Assembly (NCBI RefSeq): GCF_025639805.1
Contig: NZ_CP106735.1
Coordinates: forward strand, 1,180,001-1,244,000
Origin: Reichenbachiella carrageenanivorans
GTDB lineage: Bacteria; Bacteroidota; Bacteroidia; Cytophagales; Cyclobacteriaceae
Length of the DNA stretch: 64,000 nt
Direction of reading: 5' to 3'
This document shows, one piece after another, positions 10,201-18,835 of this stretch (positions are counted from its first letter, which is position 1; each line of letters opens with the position of its first letter). A model generated the notes under the pieces. That model was given only the letters and a program-made list of their open reading frames with translations, was not told the DNA's origin and did not search any database. The translations under genes and the position numbers were made by a program.

Positions 10201-10651
10201 AGAAGGCTGGATCACTTACCCATTCGATAACCTAGCCGCTGGAAGACATGAATTGACCCTAGTCGCTTCAGATATTTTCAACAACGAAACAGAAGAAACC
10301 ATCGAATTTTTTATTACCAAAGAAAACGGGATTCATTTGACAGAAGTCATCAACTACCCCAACCCCATCATGCCTGGAGTAGAGCAAACCACGATTAGTT
10401 TTAAACACGACAGACTAGGCGAAGATCTTTTTGCCTACCTCACAATCACAGATATACAAGGGCAAGAAATATTAACCCAGTCCTACCGTTTTGACAATGT
10501 TTCTGAAAATATGCTAAAAATTGTCTGGAACTTGAACAGTTCTGGTACAGGAAGAGTAAGAAAAGGGATATATATTTATAGGCTCAAAGTGCAAAGTAGA
10601 GTAGATGGATCCGCAGGAGAAGTGTTCAGAAGAATGGTTATACTGAATTAG
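7274..10651 (+). CDS. porU: Type IX secretion system sortase PorU (C25-family peptidase)
   Basis: 1125 residues with a signal peptide (about 1-24). PorU is the cell-surface sortase that removes the C-terminal signal from T9SS cargo and links it to lipopolysaccharide. The gingipain-type catalytic dyad is visible: H636 in NFTGHGNEG and C670 in ITATCQFGNYD. The C-terminus from about residue 1027 (NYPNPIMPG) looks like a T9SS sorting domain, as known for PorU itself. The start is a TTG, preceded by AAAGGA 11 bases upstream; an in-frame stop at 7250 leaves little choice of start. porV follows directly, the usual functional partner because PorV docks PorU at the outer membrane. Confidence 0.93.
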   Translation: MKGKLHIVWGLCLIWLASWDAQSQASSSVLADGQWYKIAILHDGIYKIDRNLLEEMGIAVDQIDPRKLALYGNAMNGMLPQANSESRPNDLSENAIFVVGQSDGQFNNEDYLLFYGKSSDHLSYNPSTEAFAYERNVYSDTAFYFLTVKASDGKRMPTITAPAGTASTQSSYAYIQPHELEKNTIINSGRHWFGERFTSATKTHKVTFTSNGIVGSADIDIFTSVLSRSIGTSSFDLNLNGISLGSIDMDPISSGTYVTQADVKTDTFSINPSGINTANGLTLNYTFNESGFNDGYIDYVHMVYERTLSLSLGALLWHKRTGEAAYKITGAESSAQIWDITNPTDIIKIQAQSSGSNLTFGTSTDMNSFLAFNDAQATAPILIGAIDNQNLHDLPAADGIIITHRNFLAAAQHLAEYRTQHDGLLVEVVTVDQIYNEFSSGAQDVSALRDFIKFQYDKYNQLKQVLLFGDCSFDYKDRSINSTNFVPVYESRNSLHKLWSYSSDDYFGFMEDNEGEWIETQAGDHTMEIGVGRIPIQTSEDGEAVINKIIRYQTNRLGYGKWRNKISFIADDGDNNIHQQDANKMATYVDTTRQELNVNKIYLDAYKQDQNKSPAASEAFVNAISDGNLIVNFTGHGNEGQLTHEGIFDEFMISDLSNNILMSLFITATCQFGNYDYPNRISGGEKMVLLPYGGSVALITATRPVYSNTNFQLNEAFYFSAMNKANGQYKRLGEMMRETKNSSLVGAGNRNYALLGDPMMRISFPEQTIALTAINGQSIDQLDTLRAFGKYTISGEVQVGDVLDTRFDGILNMIVFDKPAKFQTLGDESTKEIYDIRDVLLFQGKATITEGKFDVDFIVPKNINYSFGEGKISFYALNKLSTIDAHGAFSEVIVGGSEQVKNPDKTPPNLSIYLNDTTFQSGETVGPSPVLMVKLTDESGINISNAGFGNELMLYLNDEEPVVVNEYYEASLDTYQEGWITYPFDNLAAGRHELTLVASDIFNNETEETIEFFITKENGIHLTEVINYPNPIMPGVEQTTISFKHDRLGEDLFAYLTITDIQGQEILTQSYRFDNVSENMLKIVWNLNSSGTGRVRKGIYIYRLKVQSRVDGSAGEVFRRMVILN

Positions 10652-10652
10652 C

Positions 10653-10660
10653 TATCTTTG
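10653..10660 (+). promoter_or_regulatory. Candidate -7 box upstream of porV
   Basis: TATCTTTG matches TAnnTTTG exactly, 20 bases before the porV ATG, immediately after the porU stop codon. It suggests that porV can be transcribed apart from porU, which would fit the greater need for PorV. Confidence 0.45.
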
Positions 10661-10680
10661 CACGTTAATATTTTTAATCT

Positions 10681-11901
10681 ATGACAACGACAACAATCAA
10701 AAGAATCTTGCTTGCCTCGATTCTTTCACTACCAGGTTTCATGGTCTCTGCACAAACTCAAGTGACAGGACAAGAAGGAGCCGACGACAGAAGGGTAATC
10801 ACCACAGCGGTTCCATTCGTAAGTTTCGCCCCAGACTCAAGAGCATCGGGCATGGGAGATGCTGGTGTAGCAACTTCTCCAGATGCCAATAGCGTACACT
10901 GGAACAACGGTAAACTAGCCTTTATTGAGCACAACTATGGTGCTTCACTTTCTTACTCTCCCTGGCTGGGCAAGATAGTAGACGACATGTCGTTGACCTA
11001 CCTATCGGGCTATTACAAACTCGACAGAATCCAAACCTTGGGTCTATCCATGAGATATTTTGATTTAGGAGAAATCCACCTTACAGACCTAGAAGGGTCT
11101 CAACTAGGTATAGAAAACCCAAGAGAAGTAGCCTTCGACGGTACTTACTCTAGAAAACTCACCGAAAAAATAGGCATCGGAGTAACAGCCAGATATATCT
11201 GGTCCAACCTCGTAGGCAGTGGTACCAATGCGGCTAAACCCGCTAGCAGTTTTGCGGTAGATCTCGGATTTTATTACACCAATCCAATCGTGATCGGAGG
11301 CAAAGATTCTGAGATCTCGTTTGGTACGGCCATTACCAACATCGGTCAGAAAATGACTTATGGTACACAGTCAGATGCCGATTTTATTCCCATCAACTTG
11401 AGAGTGGGTACTGCCCTCAAAGTAGGACTAGATGCTTTCAACTCGCTAACTTTTGCTTTAGACTTGAACAAACTCATGGTGCCTACTCCTCCGATCTATG
11501 ATGAAAATGACGATGGGTCTCGCAATCAAGACAACAATGGCAACGACATCATCCTAAAAGGAAAAGATCCAAATAGAAACCTAATGGCTGGTATGTTTGG
11601 CTCATTCACAGATGCACCTGATGGCTTCTCGGAAGAGATGCAAGAGATCATGATTGCCACTGGCGTGGAATATTGGTACAAGGAATTGTTTGCCGCTCGT
11701 CTGGGCTATTTTTATGAAAACAAAAACAAAGGGGGCAGACAATACATGACACTAGGATTAGGGTTTAGGTATCAAAAATTTGGGATCGACTTCTCTTACT
11801 TAGTGCCTGGAGACAACAACCACCCACTAGCAGAAACCATTAGATTCTCACTATTGTTCAACTTTGACAAAGCTGAAGCACAAGATACCACGCTGAATTA
11901 A
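10681..11901 (+). CDS. porV: Type IX secretion system outer-membrane protein PorV (LptO)
   Basis: 406 residues with a signal peptide ending near SAQTQ. The mature N-terminus holds the PorV-type segment FVSFAPDSRASGMGDAGVA, followed by a 14-strand FadL-like barrel and a final strand ending LLFNFD. PorV shuttles cargo from the SprA translocon and forms the attachment complex with PorU. The position directly after porU supports the call over the related PorP/PorQ families. The stop codon overlaps the next ATG (TAATG), so the M16-like gene is coupled to porV. Confidence 0.93.
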   Translation: MTTTTIKRILLASILSLPGFMVSAQTQVTGQEGADDRRVITTAVPFVSFAPDSRASGMGDAGVATSPDANSVHWNNGKLAFIEHNYGASLSYSPWLGKIVDDMSLTYLSGYYKLDRIQTLGLSMRYFDLGEIHLTDLEGSQLGIENPREVAFDGTYSRKLTEKIGIGVTARYIWSNLVGSGTNAAKPASSFAVDLGFYYTNPIVIGGKDSEISFGTAITNIGQKMTYGTQSDADFIPINLRVGTALKVGLDAFNSLTFALDLNKLMVPTPPIYDENDDGSRNQDNNGNDIILKGKDPNRNLMAGMFGSFTDAPDGFSEEMQEIMIATGVEYWYKELFAARLGYFYENKNKGGRQYMTLGLGFRYQKFGIDFSYLVPGDNNHPLAETIRFSLLFNFDKAEAQDTTLN

Positions 11902-13169
11902 TGTTAGACAGAACCCTTGCTCCACCTTCAGGAGAAATCGTATTTGGAGGACTACCTGCCGTCAACCAGCAGACTTTACATTCGAACACTTCCCTTTTTT
12001 GGCTCCAGGCTGGCGATCAGCCCGTTGTCAAAATCGAACTGGTCTTTCAGTCGGGCATTTGGTTTGAATCTAAAAAATCTACCTCATGGCTGGCCATTAA
12101 AATGCTAGTCGAAGGAACCCAAAACAAGACGGCAAAAGAGATCACTGCTGGTTTTGAAAAACTCGGTGCATTTCTAGAGATAGGAGCTGGTTTTGACGAT
12201 GTATCTATATCTGTATATGGGCTGAGAAGAAACTTCGATCAGGTTATTTCTCTGCTCAACGAAATCATCAATGAACCTGTATTTCCTAAACGTGAATTCG
12301 AAATTCTAAAATCGAACCGCAAGGATCAGATTATCCTCAATGACAACAAAAGCAATTTACTTGCTTCCAAAAAACTGAGAGAAGCCATATACGGCTCTTC
12401 CTTTCCTTATGGTCAGGCATTGGCTGCTACAGACATAGAGGCCGTCAGTTTGGAAGAAGTTAAAGCTTACTACCAAGAGCGGTTATTTTACCAGCCTAAA
12501 ATCTATATGGCTGGCGATATAGACGATCAACTTGTCTCATGTCTAAACTCACAACTGAACATCCCAAAAGCAACACCTACTACTGAGCGACCCATCGAAT
12601 TCCAGTCCGACCAACATGATATTTATGTAGCCAAAACAGGCAGCATGCAATCATCTATTCGCATAGCTTGGCTGGTGCCAAACAAGCGATCAGAAGACTA
12701 TTTCAACTATCAAATAGCCAATAGCTTACTGGGGGGGTACTTTGGCTCACGACTAATGAAAAACATACGGGAAGAAAAGGGCTACACTTATGGCATACAT
12801 GCCTATCCTGTACATCTCAAACACAGTTCATTTGGAATGATTGCAGGAGATGTAGTGGCTACTCATACACAAGACACCTTTACGGAAATCAAATCAGAAA
12901 TAGACAAATTGCTGAATGAACCCATTCCTACTGAAGAAGTAGAAGTGCTGACTAACTATTTAGCTGGTTCGTTTTTGGCATCTATCAATACCCCTTTTCA
13001 GCTAATGGATAAGTTTAAAAAGATAGAAGAAGCTGATTTAGACGATGCCTATTATGACAGATATTTTGATGCACTGAGAACCATCGACGAAAACCAAATC
13101 AAAACAGCCATCGAAAAGCATTTTAACCCTGCAGCGGCATACACCACTATCGTAGGGCTCAATCAATAG
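11901..13169 (+). CDS. M16-family peptidase-like protein lacking the zinc motif
   Basis: 422 residues with the two-lobed M16 layout. The N-lobe aligns with the family around KMLVEGT and LGAFLEIGAG, but the catalytic HxxEH is replaced by W63-L-A-I66-K67, so zinc cannot be bound in the normal way. The C-lobe keeps the family signature SRLMKNIREEKGYTYGIHAY, the substrate-binding Arg/Tyr pair. This division is known from M16B heterodimers and mitochondrial processing peptidase, where one subunit has the zinc site and the other the Arg/Tyr pair. No active partner is in the window. There is no signal peptide, so it is predicted to be cytoplasmic. The start overlaps the porV stop (TAATG). Confidence 0.88.
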   Translation: MLDRTLAPPSGEIVFGGLPAVNQQTLHSNTSLFWLQAGDQPVVKIELVFQSGIWFESKKSTSWLAIKMLVEGTQNKTAKEITAGFEKLGAFLEIGAGFDDVSISVYGLRRNFDQVISLLNEIINEPVFPKREFEILKSNRKDQIILNDNKSNLLASKKLREAIYGSSFPYGQALAATDIEAVSLEEVKAYYQERLFYQPKIYMAGDIDDQLVSCLNSQLNIPKATPTTERPIEFQSDQHDIYVAKTGSMQSSIRIAWLVPNKRSEDYFNYQIANSLLGGYFGSRLMKNIREEKGYTYGIHAYPVHLKHSSFGMIAGDVVATHTQDTFTEIKSEIDKLLNEPIPTEEVEVLTNYLAGSFLASINTPFQLMDKFKKIEEADLDDAYYDRYFDALRTIDENQIKTAIEKHFNPAAAYTTIVGLNQ

Positions 13170-13193
13170 TTTCTACAAATGTTAAGGAACAGC

Positions 13194-15404
13194 TTATTCT
13201 TCTGCTTTAGGGTCTGTTTCTAAGCAGATGTATCTACCATGAGATATTTCACGGATGCTGTAGTATCTAAGTGGTATGCTGTACCTGCCCGTGGGATCTA
13301 TGAGACCCGACAACCCTCTTCGCTCCACGATAAAATGATCATCCATCGTAGGTCGTATGTCTGTGTATGAAGGCTGAAGAAGCTGCTGACCTGCTTGATT
13401 GAAGAGTCCCATTTTACCTTCTTTTTTAACCAACAAAAAATCGTGCGTTGTCGTTTGAATCGTGTCAAATTCTATTTTGATTTTTTGGCGCTCTTCTGCA
13501 TCTATTGCTCCAAGCTTGCCCACCCTACTTACGAGCGCAATACCATTCTTAAAAGGGGTAACTTCAGTATAAGTAGGTTGGATCAACAAATGTTCTTTCT
13601 TATCAATAAACCCCCACTTACCATTGAGTTTTACTGCTGCGAGTCCAGACGTAAAGGGCTTTGTCTTTTCATACCGGTTCGCAATGAGTAGCCGCTGACC
13701 AAAATCCACAAATCCATATTGTCCATTTCGTTTGATACTAATAAAACCATCATTCACATGGCAAATTTCCTGTGTTTCCTTAGACAAAGGCAAAACCCAA
13801 AAACCTTTGAAATTGATCAGCCCCACTTTATCTGCTTGCTGCACCACAGCATACCTTCGGTTCATTGGTTCAGAAATGCTATCATATTCGGGGTAAAGGA
13901 TTATTTCGCCCAGATGGGATACTAAGCCTTTATGACCTTCAGCTGTCGTCTCCAGGTAGCCAAAGAAATTTGGGGAAAGCTGATTATAAGTCTGAAAAAG
14001 TACTTCCCCTCGATAGTTGATCAGGTCTGTACGTCCGCGTTTGGTGACTAGCGCCGTATTGACCTTCTCTATCTTTATCCGATCATAATTAGGCTCACCT
14101 ATGAATTCACCAAACTGGTTTATGATTCGGCGAGAGCCTAAGTAATTGACTTGTGCTATGTTGCCAACGAAAACGCCAGCCTCGTCAAATTTTGCTGAAA
14201 TGGCCATTTTCCCCGAATGATCGATATAACCCCAATAACCCATCCGTTTGACAGGAATCAGATTATTACTTCCTGTCAATAAACTATCAAAACGTAGTTT
14301 TGATAGACTCGAGCCAAACTTATTGAAGATACTCCACTGCCCTTCGAACAGGCCATACATATAGCTTTCGTCAAATAATAGCGTATCAAAGCCTGGCGCA
14401 TACACTGGTTCACCATTGTACTTGATGATTTGGTATTTATCATTGGTTTTAAAAATCACATTTTTGCGATAAGCAGATAAATGATTCAATGCCTCTCCTC
14501 TAAAAATGGGGTCGAAGTCTACATTGAGTATCTCGAAATAATCATTACGAACAATGGCCAACAAGTCTGAAGAAATCTCCAAAATAGAATCACAATAAAA
14601 ATCATGGAGAGATTCGTGGCTGGCGTCAATGATTTGATACTGCTTAAATGGTTTTACAGTTTGTCTATCTACTATTTTCTTATACAACGGTTTGTGCAAG
14701 ACTGTACCAGCAGAATCTATCGCTCCTATTTTTCCTGATTTGAAAATCAACGTATAGCTTTCGGAAACAGGAGCTATGCTATCTAACGTTGCTTCAACTT
14801 TGATCGTTCCGCTTTTGTGAATGATTCCCTTGCGTTGACTAGACGTAGTAAATACAAAAAGACCCTCTTTGAAATAAGAAATATTGGCAAAATCCGTAGC
14901 AAGCAGCTCTTTACCCTGCTGATCCAACAAGCCATAATATGACTTTCCTTTTCGACGCACGGATACGATAATCAGATCGTGCAATGGCGTAAGTGAGTGA
15001 TACTTAAAATCGACTACCACATGACCCTTCGAGCTAATCACACCATAAAAAAGTTCGTTGGAATACTTGCTCTTGATAGAAGCCACGATCAAGTTTTTGT
15101 GCTGTGCTTCTAGCGAATAATAAAGTGGCGGGGTTATTACCTTGTTTTTCACCGAGATCAGACCCCAAGCACCTTGCTTATATCCTATCACATCATTCAC
15201 AGGAAAACTAAACCCCTTGGTCCAGCCCAGTTGGTCATAGTTGGCAGGAATCACTGTATTTCCTTCAGCGTCTTTGAGCCCTGTTTTGCCCTTCTCCTCA
15301 TAAAAGTCAATAGAAGATTGGCACAACACAATTTCTGATTGAAGTTGTATGAAGGCTGTAAGAAGAAGAGGTATTAAATAAGAGGCGTATGACCTTATGC
15401 TCAC
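13194..15404 (-). CDS. Secreted WG-repeat protein
   Basis: 736 residues with an N-terminal signal peptide (to about residue 29, ending LCQSS). The rest is a string of about 14-16 WG repeats, each with a core such as GKWGFIDKKEHLLIQP or GYWGYIDHSGKMAISA separated by about 45-50 residues. WG repeats (PF14903) probably form a beta structure of unknown function; exported examples are common in Bacteroidota. Translation appears to begin at a GTG whose bases overlap the hemA stop codon (GTGA), so expression should be coupled to hemA. No functional link to haem synthesis is visible. It is convergent with the M16-like gene (gap 24 bases). Confidence 0.85.
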   Translation of the reverse strand: MSIRSYASYLIPLLLTAFIQLQSEIVLCQSSIDFYEEKGKTGLKDAEGNTVIPANYDQLGWTKGFSFPVNDVIGYKQGAWGLISVKNKVITPPLYYSLEAQHKNLIVASIKSKYSNELFYGVISSKGHVVVDFKYHSLTPLHDLIIVSVRRKGKSYYGLLDQQGKELLATDFANISYFKEGLFVFTTSSQRKGIIHKSGTIKVEATLDSIAPVSESYTLIFKSGKIGAIDSAGTVLHKPLYKKIVDRQTVKPFKQYQIIDASHESLHDFYCDSILEISSDLLAIVRNDYFEILNVDFDPIFRGEALNHLSAYRKNVIFKTNDKYQIIKYNGEPVYAPGFDTLLFDESYMYGLFEGQWSIFNKFGSSLSKLRFDSLLTGSNNLIPVKRMGYWGYIDHSGKMAISAKFDEAGVFVGNIAQVNYLGSRRIINQFGEFIGEPNYDRIKIEKVNTALVTKRGRTDLINYRGEVLFQTYNQLSPNFFGYLETTAEGHKGLVSHLGEIILYPEYDSISEPMNRRYAVVQQADKVGLINFKGFWVLPLSKETQEICHVNDGFISIKRNGQYGFVDFGQRLLIANRYEKTKPFTSGLAAVKLNGKWGFIDKKEHLLIQPTYTEVTPFKNGIALVSRVGKLGAIDAEERQKIKIEFDTIQTTTHDFLLVKKEGKMGLFNQAGQQLLQPSYTDIRPTMDDHFIVERRGLSGLIDPTGRYSIPLRYYSIREISHGRYICLETDPKAEE

Positions 15405-16681
15405 TCTTTTGATTTGATTTTTTCCGACTGTTCTTCTAGGTTGAATAGGTCATTGAGCACTTCTATCAGCGAATCGGCTTCCCCTCTCTGGCAAGCAGCC
15501 TTGAGTTGCAATACGGGAAGCTTAATGATCTTTTGCATGATATTTTTGGTCACTTTGTCAAGCAGCTCTGTTTCGGTCTCGTTGGCTTTTTTGAGATAAC
15601 GAGCCATTTCTGTCTGACGGATGTCTTCTAATGCATTTTTGAGTTTATTGATCACTGGAGAAACTTCCATTTCTTTGGACCAATTGCCAAATTCTGCAAT
15701 GGCTTCGGCAATGATGGCTTTCACATCAGGTATTGCAGCCAGTCTCTTTTCAAGTGCTTGTGTAGCCTTCGCCTGTATACCATCGATATTATATAACAAT
15801 AGCCCATTGACCTCCTCTATATTCTGGTCGATACTTCTAGGGATCGACAGATCAAAAAGGTATTTATGACTAAGAATTTTATGAGCAGCAAAAGTCGATT
15901 TTGTAATCAGTGGTGTATCCACCCTCACAGATGAAATAATCACATCTGCATCGAGAATCGCTTGCTCATGTGCATCGAATGGCACTACTTCAAAACCCAA
16001 CTCTACCGCTAGTTCATTGGCTTTCTCTATGCTTCTATTGCAAATGAAAACTCGCTTGTCCGTGATACGCTCTAGGTTACGAGCTACATCTTCGCCTATC
16101 TCACCCAAACCCAACACCAATATGTTTGGTTGCTGATGAGCCGTAGTCAATTCGTCGATTAGATCTACCGTAGCATACGATACTGATGCAGCACCATCTC
16201 TAAAGGCTGTTTCCTGTACCACACGTTTATTAGTAAAAAATATAGTATGAAGCAATCGATGTAGGAATGGTCCTACTATATTTTGATCTGCAGCAATTTG
16301 ATAGGCCGTTTTTACCTGATTGATGATTTGTAAATCACCTACCACCTGAGCGTCTAACCCCATAGACACATTGAATAGATGCGAGACCGCCCCATGATGT
16401 TCATTGAGATTAGAAAAATATTTTTTGTAGTCCGCAATATTAAACATGCCTTTCACCACGCCGATCAATTTAATAATCGTTTCGTAATGATCCGTAGGTG
16501 AAGAGTAATAAACCTCTGTGCGGTTGCAAGTGGAAATTATTAAAGCTTCAGAAATGTCGGCATAGTCCTCTACCATCTCGAGAAGTCGCTTGCTCTGCGC
16601 CTCATCGAATGCTACCATCTCCCTCACTTCTACCGGGGTGTTCTTATAAGATAAACTTACTGCTTTGAATTGATTGTGCAT
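15401..16681 (-). CDS. hemA: Glutamyl-tRNA reductase
   Basis: 426 residues. It reduces glutamyl-tRNA to glutamate-1-semialdehyde with NADPH, the first step of tetrapyrrole synthesis by the C5 pathway. The catalytic cysteine is C52 in STCNRTE. The NADPH domain carries NILVLGLGEIGEDVARNL, followed by the helical dimerisation domain (about 310-410). Length and domain order are normal. A TAnnTTTG promoter lies 20 bases upstream and guaB is divergent. The stop codon overlaps the GTG start of the WG-repeat gene. Confidence 0.96.
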   Translation of the reverse strand: MHNQFKAVSLSYKNTPVEVREMVAFDEAQSKRLLEMVEDYADISEALIISTCNRTEVYYSSPTDHYETIIKLIGVVKGMFNIADYKKYFSNLNEHHGAVSHLFNVSMGLDAQVVGDLQIINQVKTAYQIAADQNIVGPFLHRLLHTIFFTNKRVVQETAFRDGAASVSYATVDLIDELTTAHQQPNILVLGLGEIGEDVARNLERITDKRVFICNRSIEKANELAVELGFEVVPFDAHEQAILDADVIISSVRVDTPLITKSTFAAHKILSHKYLFDLSIPRSIDQNIEEVNGLLLYNIDGIQAKATQALEKRLAAIPDVKAIIAEAIAEFGNWSKEMEVSPVINKLKNALEDIRQTEMARYLKKANETETELLDKVTKNIMQKIIKLPVLQLKAACQRGEADSLIEVLNDLFNLEEQSEKIKSKE

Positions 16682-16700
16682 ACCTTATTATTCCTAGCAG

Positions 16701-16708
16701 CAAAATTA
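16701..16708 (-). promoter_or_regulatory. Candidate -7 box for hemA
   Basis: On the minus strand the bases read TAATTTTG, an exact TAnnTTTG match ending 20 bases before the hemA ATG. It forms a divergent promoter region with the guaB box at 16832-16839. Confidence 0.45.
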
Positions 16709-16831
16709 AACTAAAAACGAAAAGAATAGGTGACGAGAATCATACACCTCCTTATTTAGAATTGTTTTAAATAAAATTGCGATTTAGAAAATTATTCTAT
16801 TCGTTCATGCCGATTCTAACCATTTTGACCC

Positions 16832-16839
16832 TAGTTTTG
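16832..16839 (+). promoter_or_regulatory. Candidate -7 box for guaB
   Basis: TAGTTTTG matches TAnnTTTG exactly and lies 28 bases before the chosen guaB ATG. The -33 element is not clear. Confidence 0.45.
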
Positions 16840-16867
16840 CACGGCAAATAAAAACACCTATTTGCAC

Positions 16868-18337
16868 ATGCATTTCGACAGTTCTAAATTGGTTTTTGAA
16901 GCACTCACCTACGATGATGTGCTTCTACTCCCAGGGTATTCAGAAGTATTACCAAGAGATACAGACACAAGTACTTATCTCACCAAAAACATCAAATTAA
17001 ATATTCCTTTGGTTTCTGCAGCGATGGATACCGTCACCGAAACTGACTTGGCTATAGCCATGGCATTAGAAGGTGGTATTGGTTTTATTCACAAGAATAT
17101 GACCATCGAAAAACAAGCCGCACAAGTCCGCAAGGTCAAAAGATCCCAAAGCGGGATGATACTTGATCCTGTGACCTTGCATGGCGATGCCACTGTAGGC
17201 GATGCGCTAGCAGCGATGAAGGAGCATAAGATTGGTGGTATACCGGTAATCGACAAAGAAAAGAAGCTCGTTGGTATCATTACCAACCGAGATCTCAGGT
17301 TTCAAAAAAACAAAAAACTCCTGATCAAAGAGATCATGACGAAAGACAATCTAATCACCGCCAAAGACGGAATTGGACTGGAAGGAGCTGAAGAGATTCT
17401 ACAAGAGCACAAAATTGAGAAACTTCCTATTGTAAATGACTCTGGTGTAATGACTGGGCTCATCACATATAAGGATATTCTTAAAAACAAGGACAAGCCT
17501 AATGCTTGTAAAGACGAATTCGGAAGGCTGAGAGTAGGTGCAGCCGTGGGTGTAACTCCGGATATCGAAGCCAGAATTCAGAAACTGATCGAAGCAGGTG
17601 TAGACGTAGTGTCTATCGATACTGCGCATGGTCATTCCAAAGGTGTAATAGATACATGCAAAGCCATCAAAAAGGCTTACCCAAACCTGGACGTAATAGT
17701 AGGAAACATCGCCACAGCCGAAGCAGCAGTAGCTCTCGCCGATGCAGGCGCCGATGCCATCAAAGTGGGTGTAGGTCCTGGTAGTATTTGTACGACTAGG
17801 ATCATCGCTGGTGTAGGCATGCCACAGCTATCTGCAGTATACGAAGCAGCCAAAGCCGTAGAAGGTCGAGGCATTCCAATTATTGCCGACGGTGGCATCA
17901 GGTTTTCGGGAGACTTTGTAAAAGCCATCGTTGCTGGAGCCAATTGTATTATGATTGGGTCCTTGCTAGGAGGTACAGAAGAGGCTCCTGGCGATGTAAT
18001 CATCTACGAAGGAAGAAAATTCAAAACTTACCGAGGTATGGGTTCTGTAGAAGCCATGGAAGACGGATCTAAAGACCGCTACTTCCAAGATGCAGAAGAC
18101 GATGTGAAAAAACTAGTACCAGAAGGTATCGTAGGTCGAGTGCCATACAAAGGCATGGTAGCAGAAGTGCTTTATCAATTGACTGGTGGTTTGAAAGCTG
18201 GTATGGGCTACGCTGGAGCATCTACTGTAGAGCAGTTGAAAAAAGGCAAGTTCGTGAAAATCACTGGTGCTGGTATGGCAGAATCTCATCCACACGATAT
18301 TCAGATCACAAGAGAAGCACCGAATTATAGTAGATAA
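16868..18337 (+). CDS. guaB: IMP dehydrogenase
   Basis: 489 residues. It oxidises IMP to XMP with NAD, the rate-limiting step of GMP synthesis in the cytoplasm. The TIM-barrel opens with [18 protein letters not shown]. Two CBS domains interrupt the barrel at about residues 95-205. The active-site loop [15 protein letters not shown] has its cysteine at residue 308, the same number as in Bacillus, which supports the ATG at 16868 over an in-frame TTG six bases upstream. The mobile flap region with GRVPYKG is near the C-terminus. It is a single-gene unit with its own promoter and a strong terminator. Confidence 0.97.
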   Translation: MHFDSSKLVFEALTYDDVLLLPGYSEVLPRDTDTSTYLTKNIKLNIPLVSAAMDTVTETDLAIAMALEGGIGFIHKNMTIEKQAAQVRKVKRSQSGMILDPVTLHGDATVGDALAAMKEHKIGGIPVIDKEKKLVGIITNRDLRFQKNKKLLIKEIMTKDNLITAKDGIGLEGAEEILQEHKIEKLPIVNDSGVMTGLITYKDILKNKDKPNACKDEFGRLRVGAAVGVTPDIEARIQKLIEAGVDVVSIDTAHGHSKGVIDTCKAIKKAYPNLDVIVGNIATAEAAVALADAGADAIKVGVGPGSICTTRIIAGVGMPQLSAVYEAAKAVEGRGIPIIADGGIRFSGDFVKAIVAGANCIMIGSLLGGTEEAPGDVIIYEGRKFKTYRGMGSVEAMEDGSKDRYFQDAEDDVKKLVPEGIVGRVPYKGMVAEVLYQLTGGLKAGMGYAGASTVEQLKKGKFVKITGAGMAESHPHDIQITREAPNYSR

Positions 18338-18360
18338 TGCCAGTCTAAAACATTGAAGTA

Positions 18361-18397
18361 AAAGGGCAACTTGATTGTATTCAAGTTGCCCTTTTTT
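18361..18397 (+). terminator. Intrinsic terminator of guaB
   Basis: A 13-bp stem begins AAGGGCAACTTGA at 18362, closes at 18381-18393 and runs into a T-tract (18391-18397). It is 24 bases after the guaB stop codon. Confidence 0.88.
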
Positions 18398-18657
18398 AAT
18401 ATAAACCATTTTCAACATTCGTTTTGAGCCTTTACAATTAAGCCGAAGAACTTGCTTTATTGATAAAAAAGAAAGCCATGCTGACAAAGCGAAAACGAAC
18501 ACATGAGTAATGGAAATGCAACGAGAAAATGCTTGACACTAATGAATCACTCCACACATTTTGCTGTCTAACCATACAAGACATGCCTTACAGCAACCTA
18601 ATGCTCCACCACAAAAACAGCCCAAATTCTACCTAAAAGCCATTTTGTTGTTCATTT

Positions 18658-18708
18658 CCTGTCAATTGACAGGTTTGATTCTGTCATAAAAATCACGTGT
18701 ACTTGTCA
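18658..18708. promoter_or_regulatory. 16-bp palindrome plus TGTCA repeats with 22-bp period (operator candidate)
   Basis: CCTGTCAATTGACAGG at 18658-18673 is a perfect 16-bp palindrome. The pentamer TGTCA occurs at 18660, 18682 and 18704, exactly 22 bases apart, so three half-sites face the same side of the helix. The array ends 31 bases before a TAGTTTTG -7 box that would serve the globin gene. This looks like a binding site for an activator or repressor of the globin; which regulator is unknown. Confidence 0.5.
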
Positions 18709-18738
18709 TCAGCCATAGTAATGCCGATGTGCCCCTGG

Positions 18739-18746
18739 TAGTTTTG
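18739..18746 (+). promoter_or_regulatory. Candidate -7 box for the globin gene
   Basis: TAGTTTTG matches TAnnTTTG exactly. Transcription starting just downstream would give an 80- to 90-base leader that includes the hairpin at 18782-18806. Confidence 0.4.
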
Positions 18747-18781
18747 TCTTACAATTTTAATATGAGAAAATGCTTACACTC

Positions 18782-18806
18782 GGGGTATCGGGGATGCCGA
18801 TACTCC
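18782..18806 (+). promoter_or_regulatory. Stable 10-bp leader hairpin before the globin start
   Basis: GGGGTATCGG (18782-18791) pairs with CCGATACTCC (18797-18806) over all ten positions, one of them a G-U wobble, around a 5-base loop. A short T-run follows at 18810-18814. It ends 29 bases before the ATG. It could be an attenuator, an mRNA-stabilising 5-prime hairpin or a DNA operator. Confidence 0.5.
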
Positions 18807-18835
18807 GAATTTTTCGAAACTAAAATTTAGAAATC

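Noticed and set aside
18113-18502. Minus-strand frame of 129 codons across the guaB end
   Set aside because: It covers the guaB 3-prime end and its terminator on the opposite strand and has no start region or protein-like composition.
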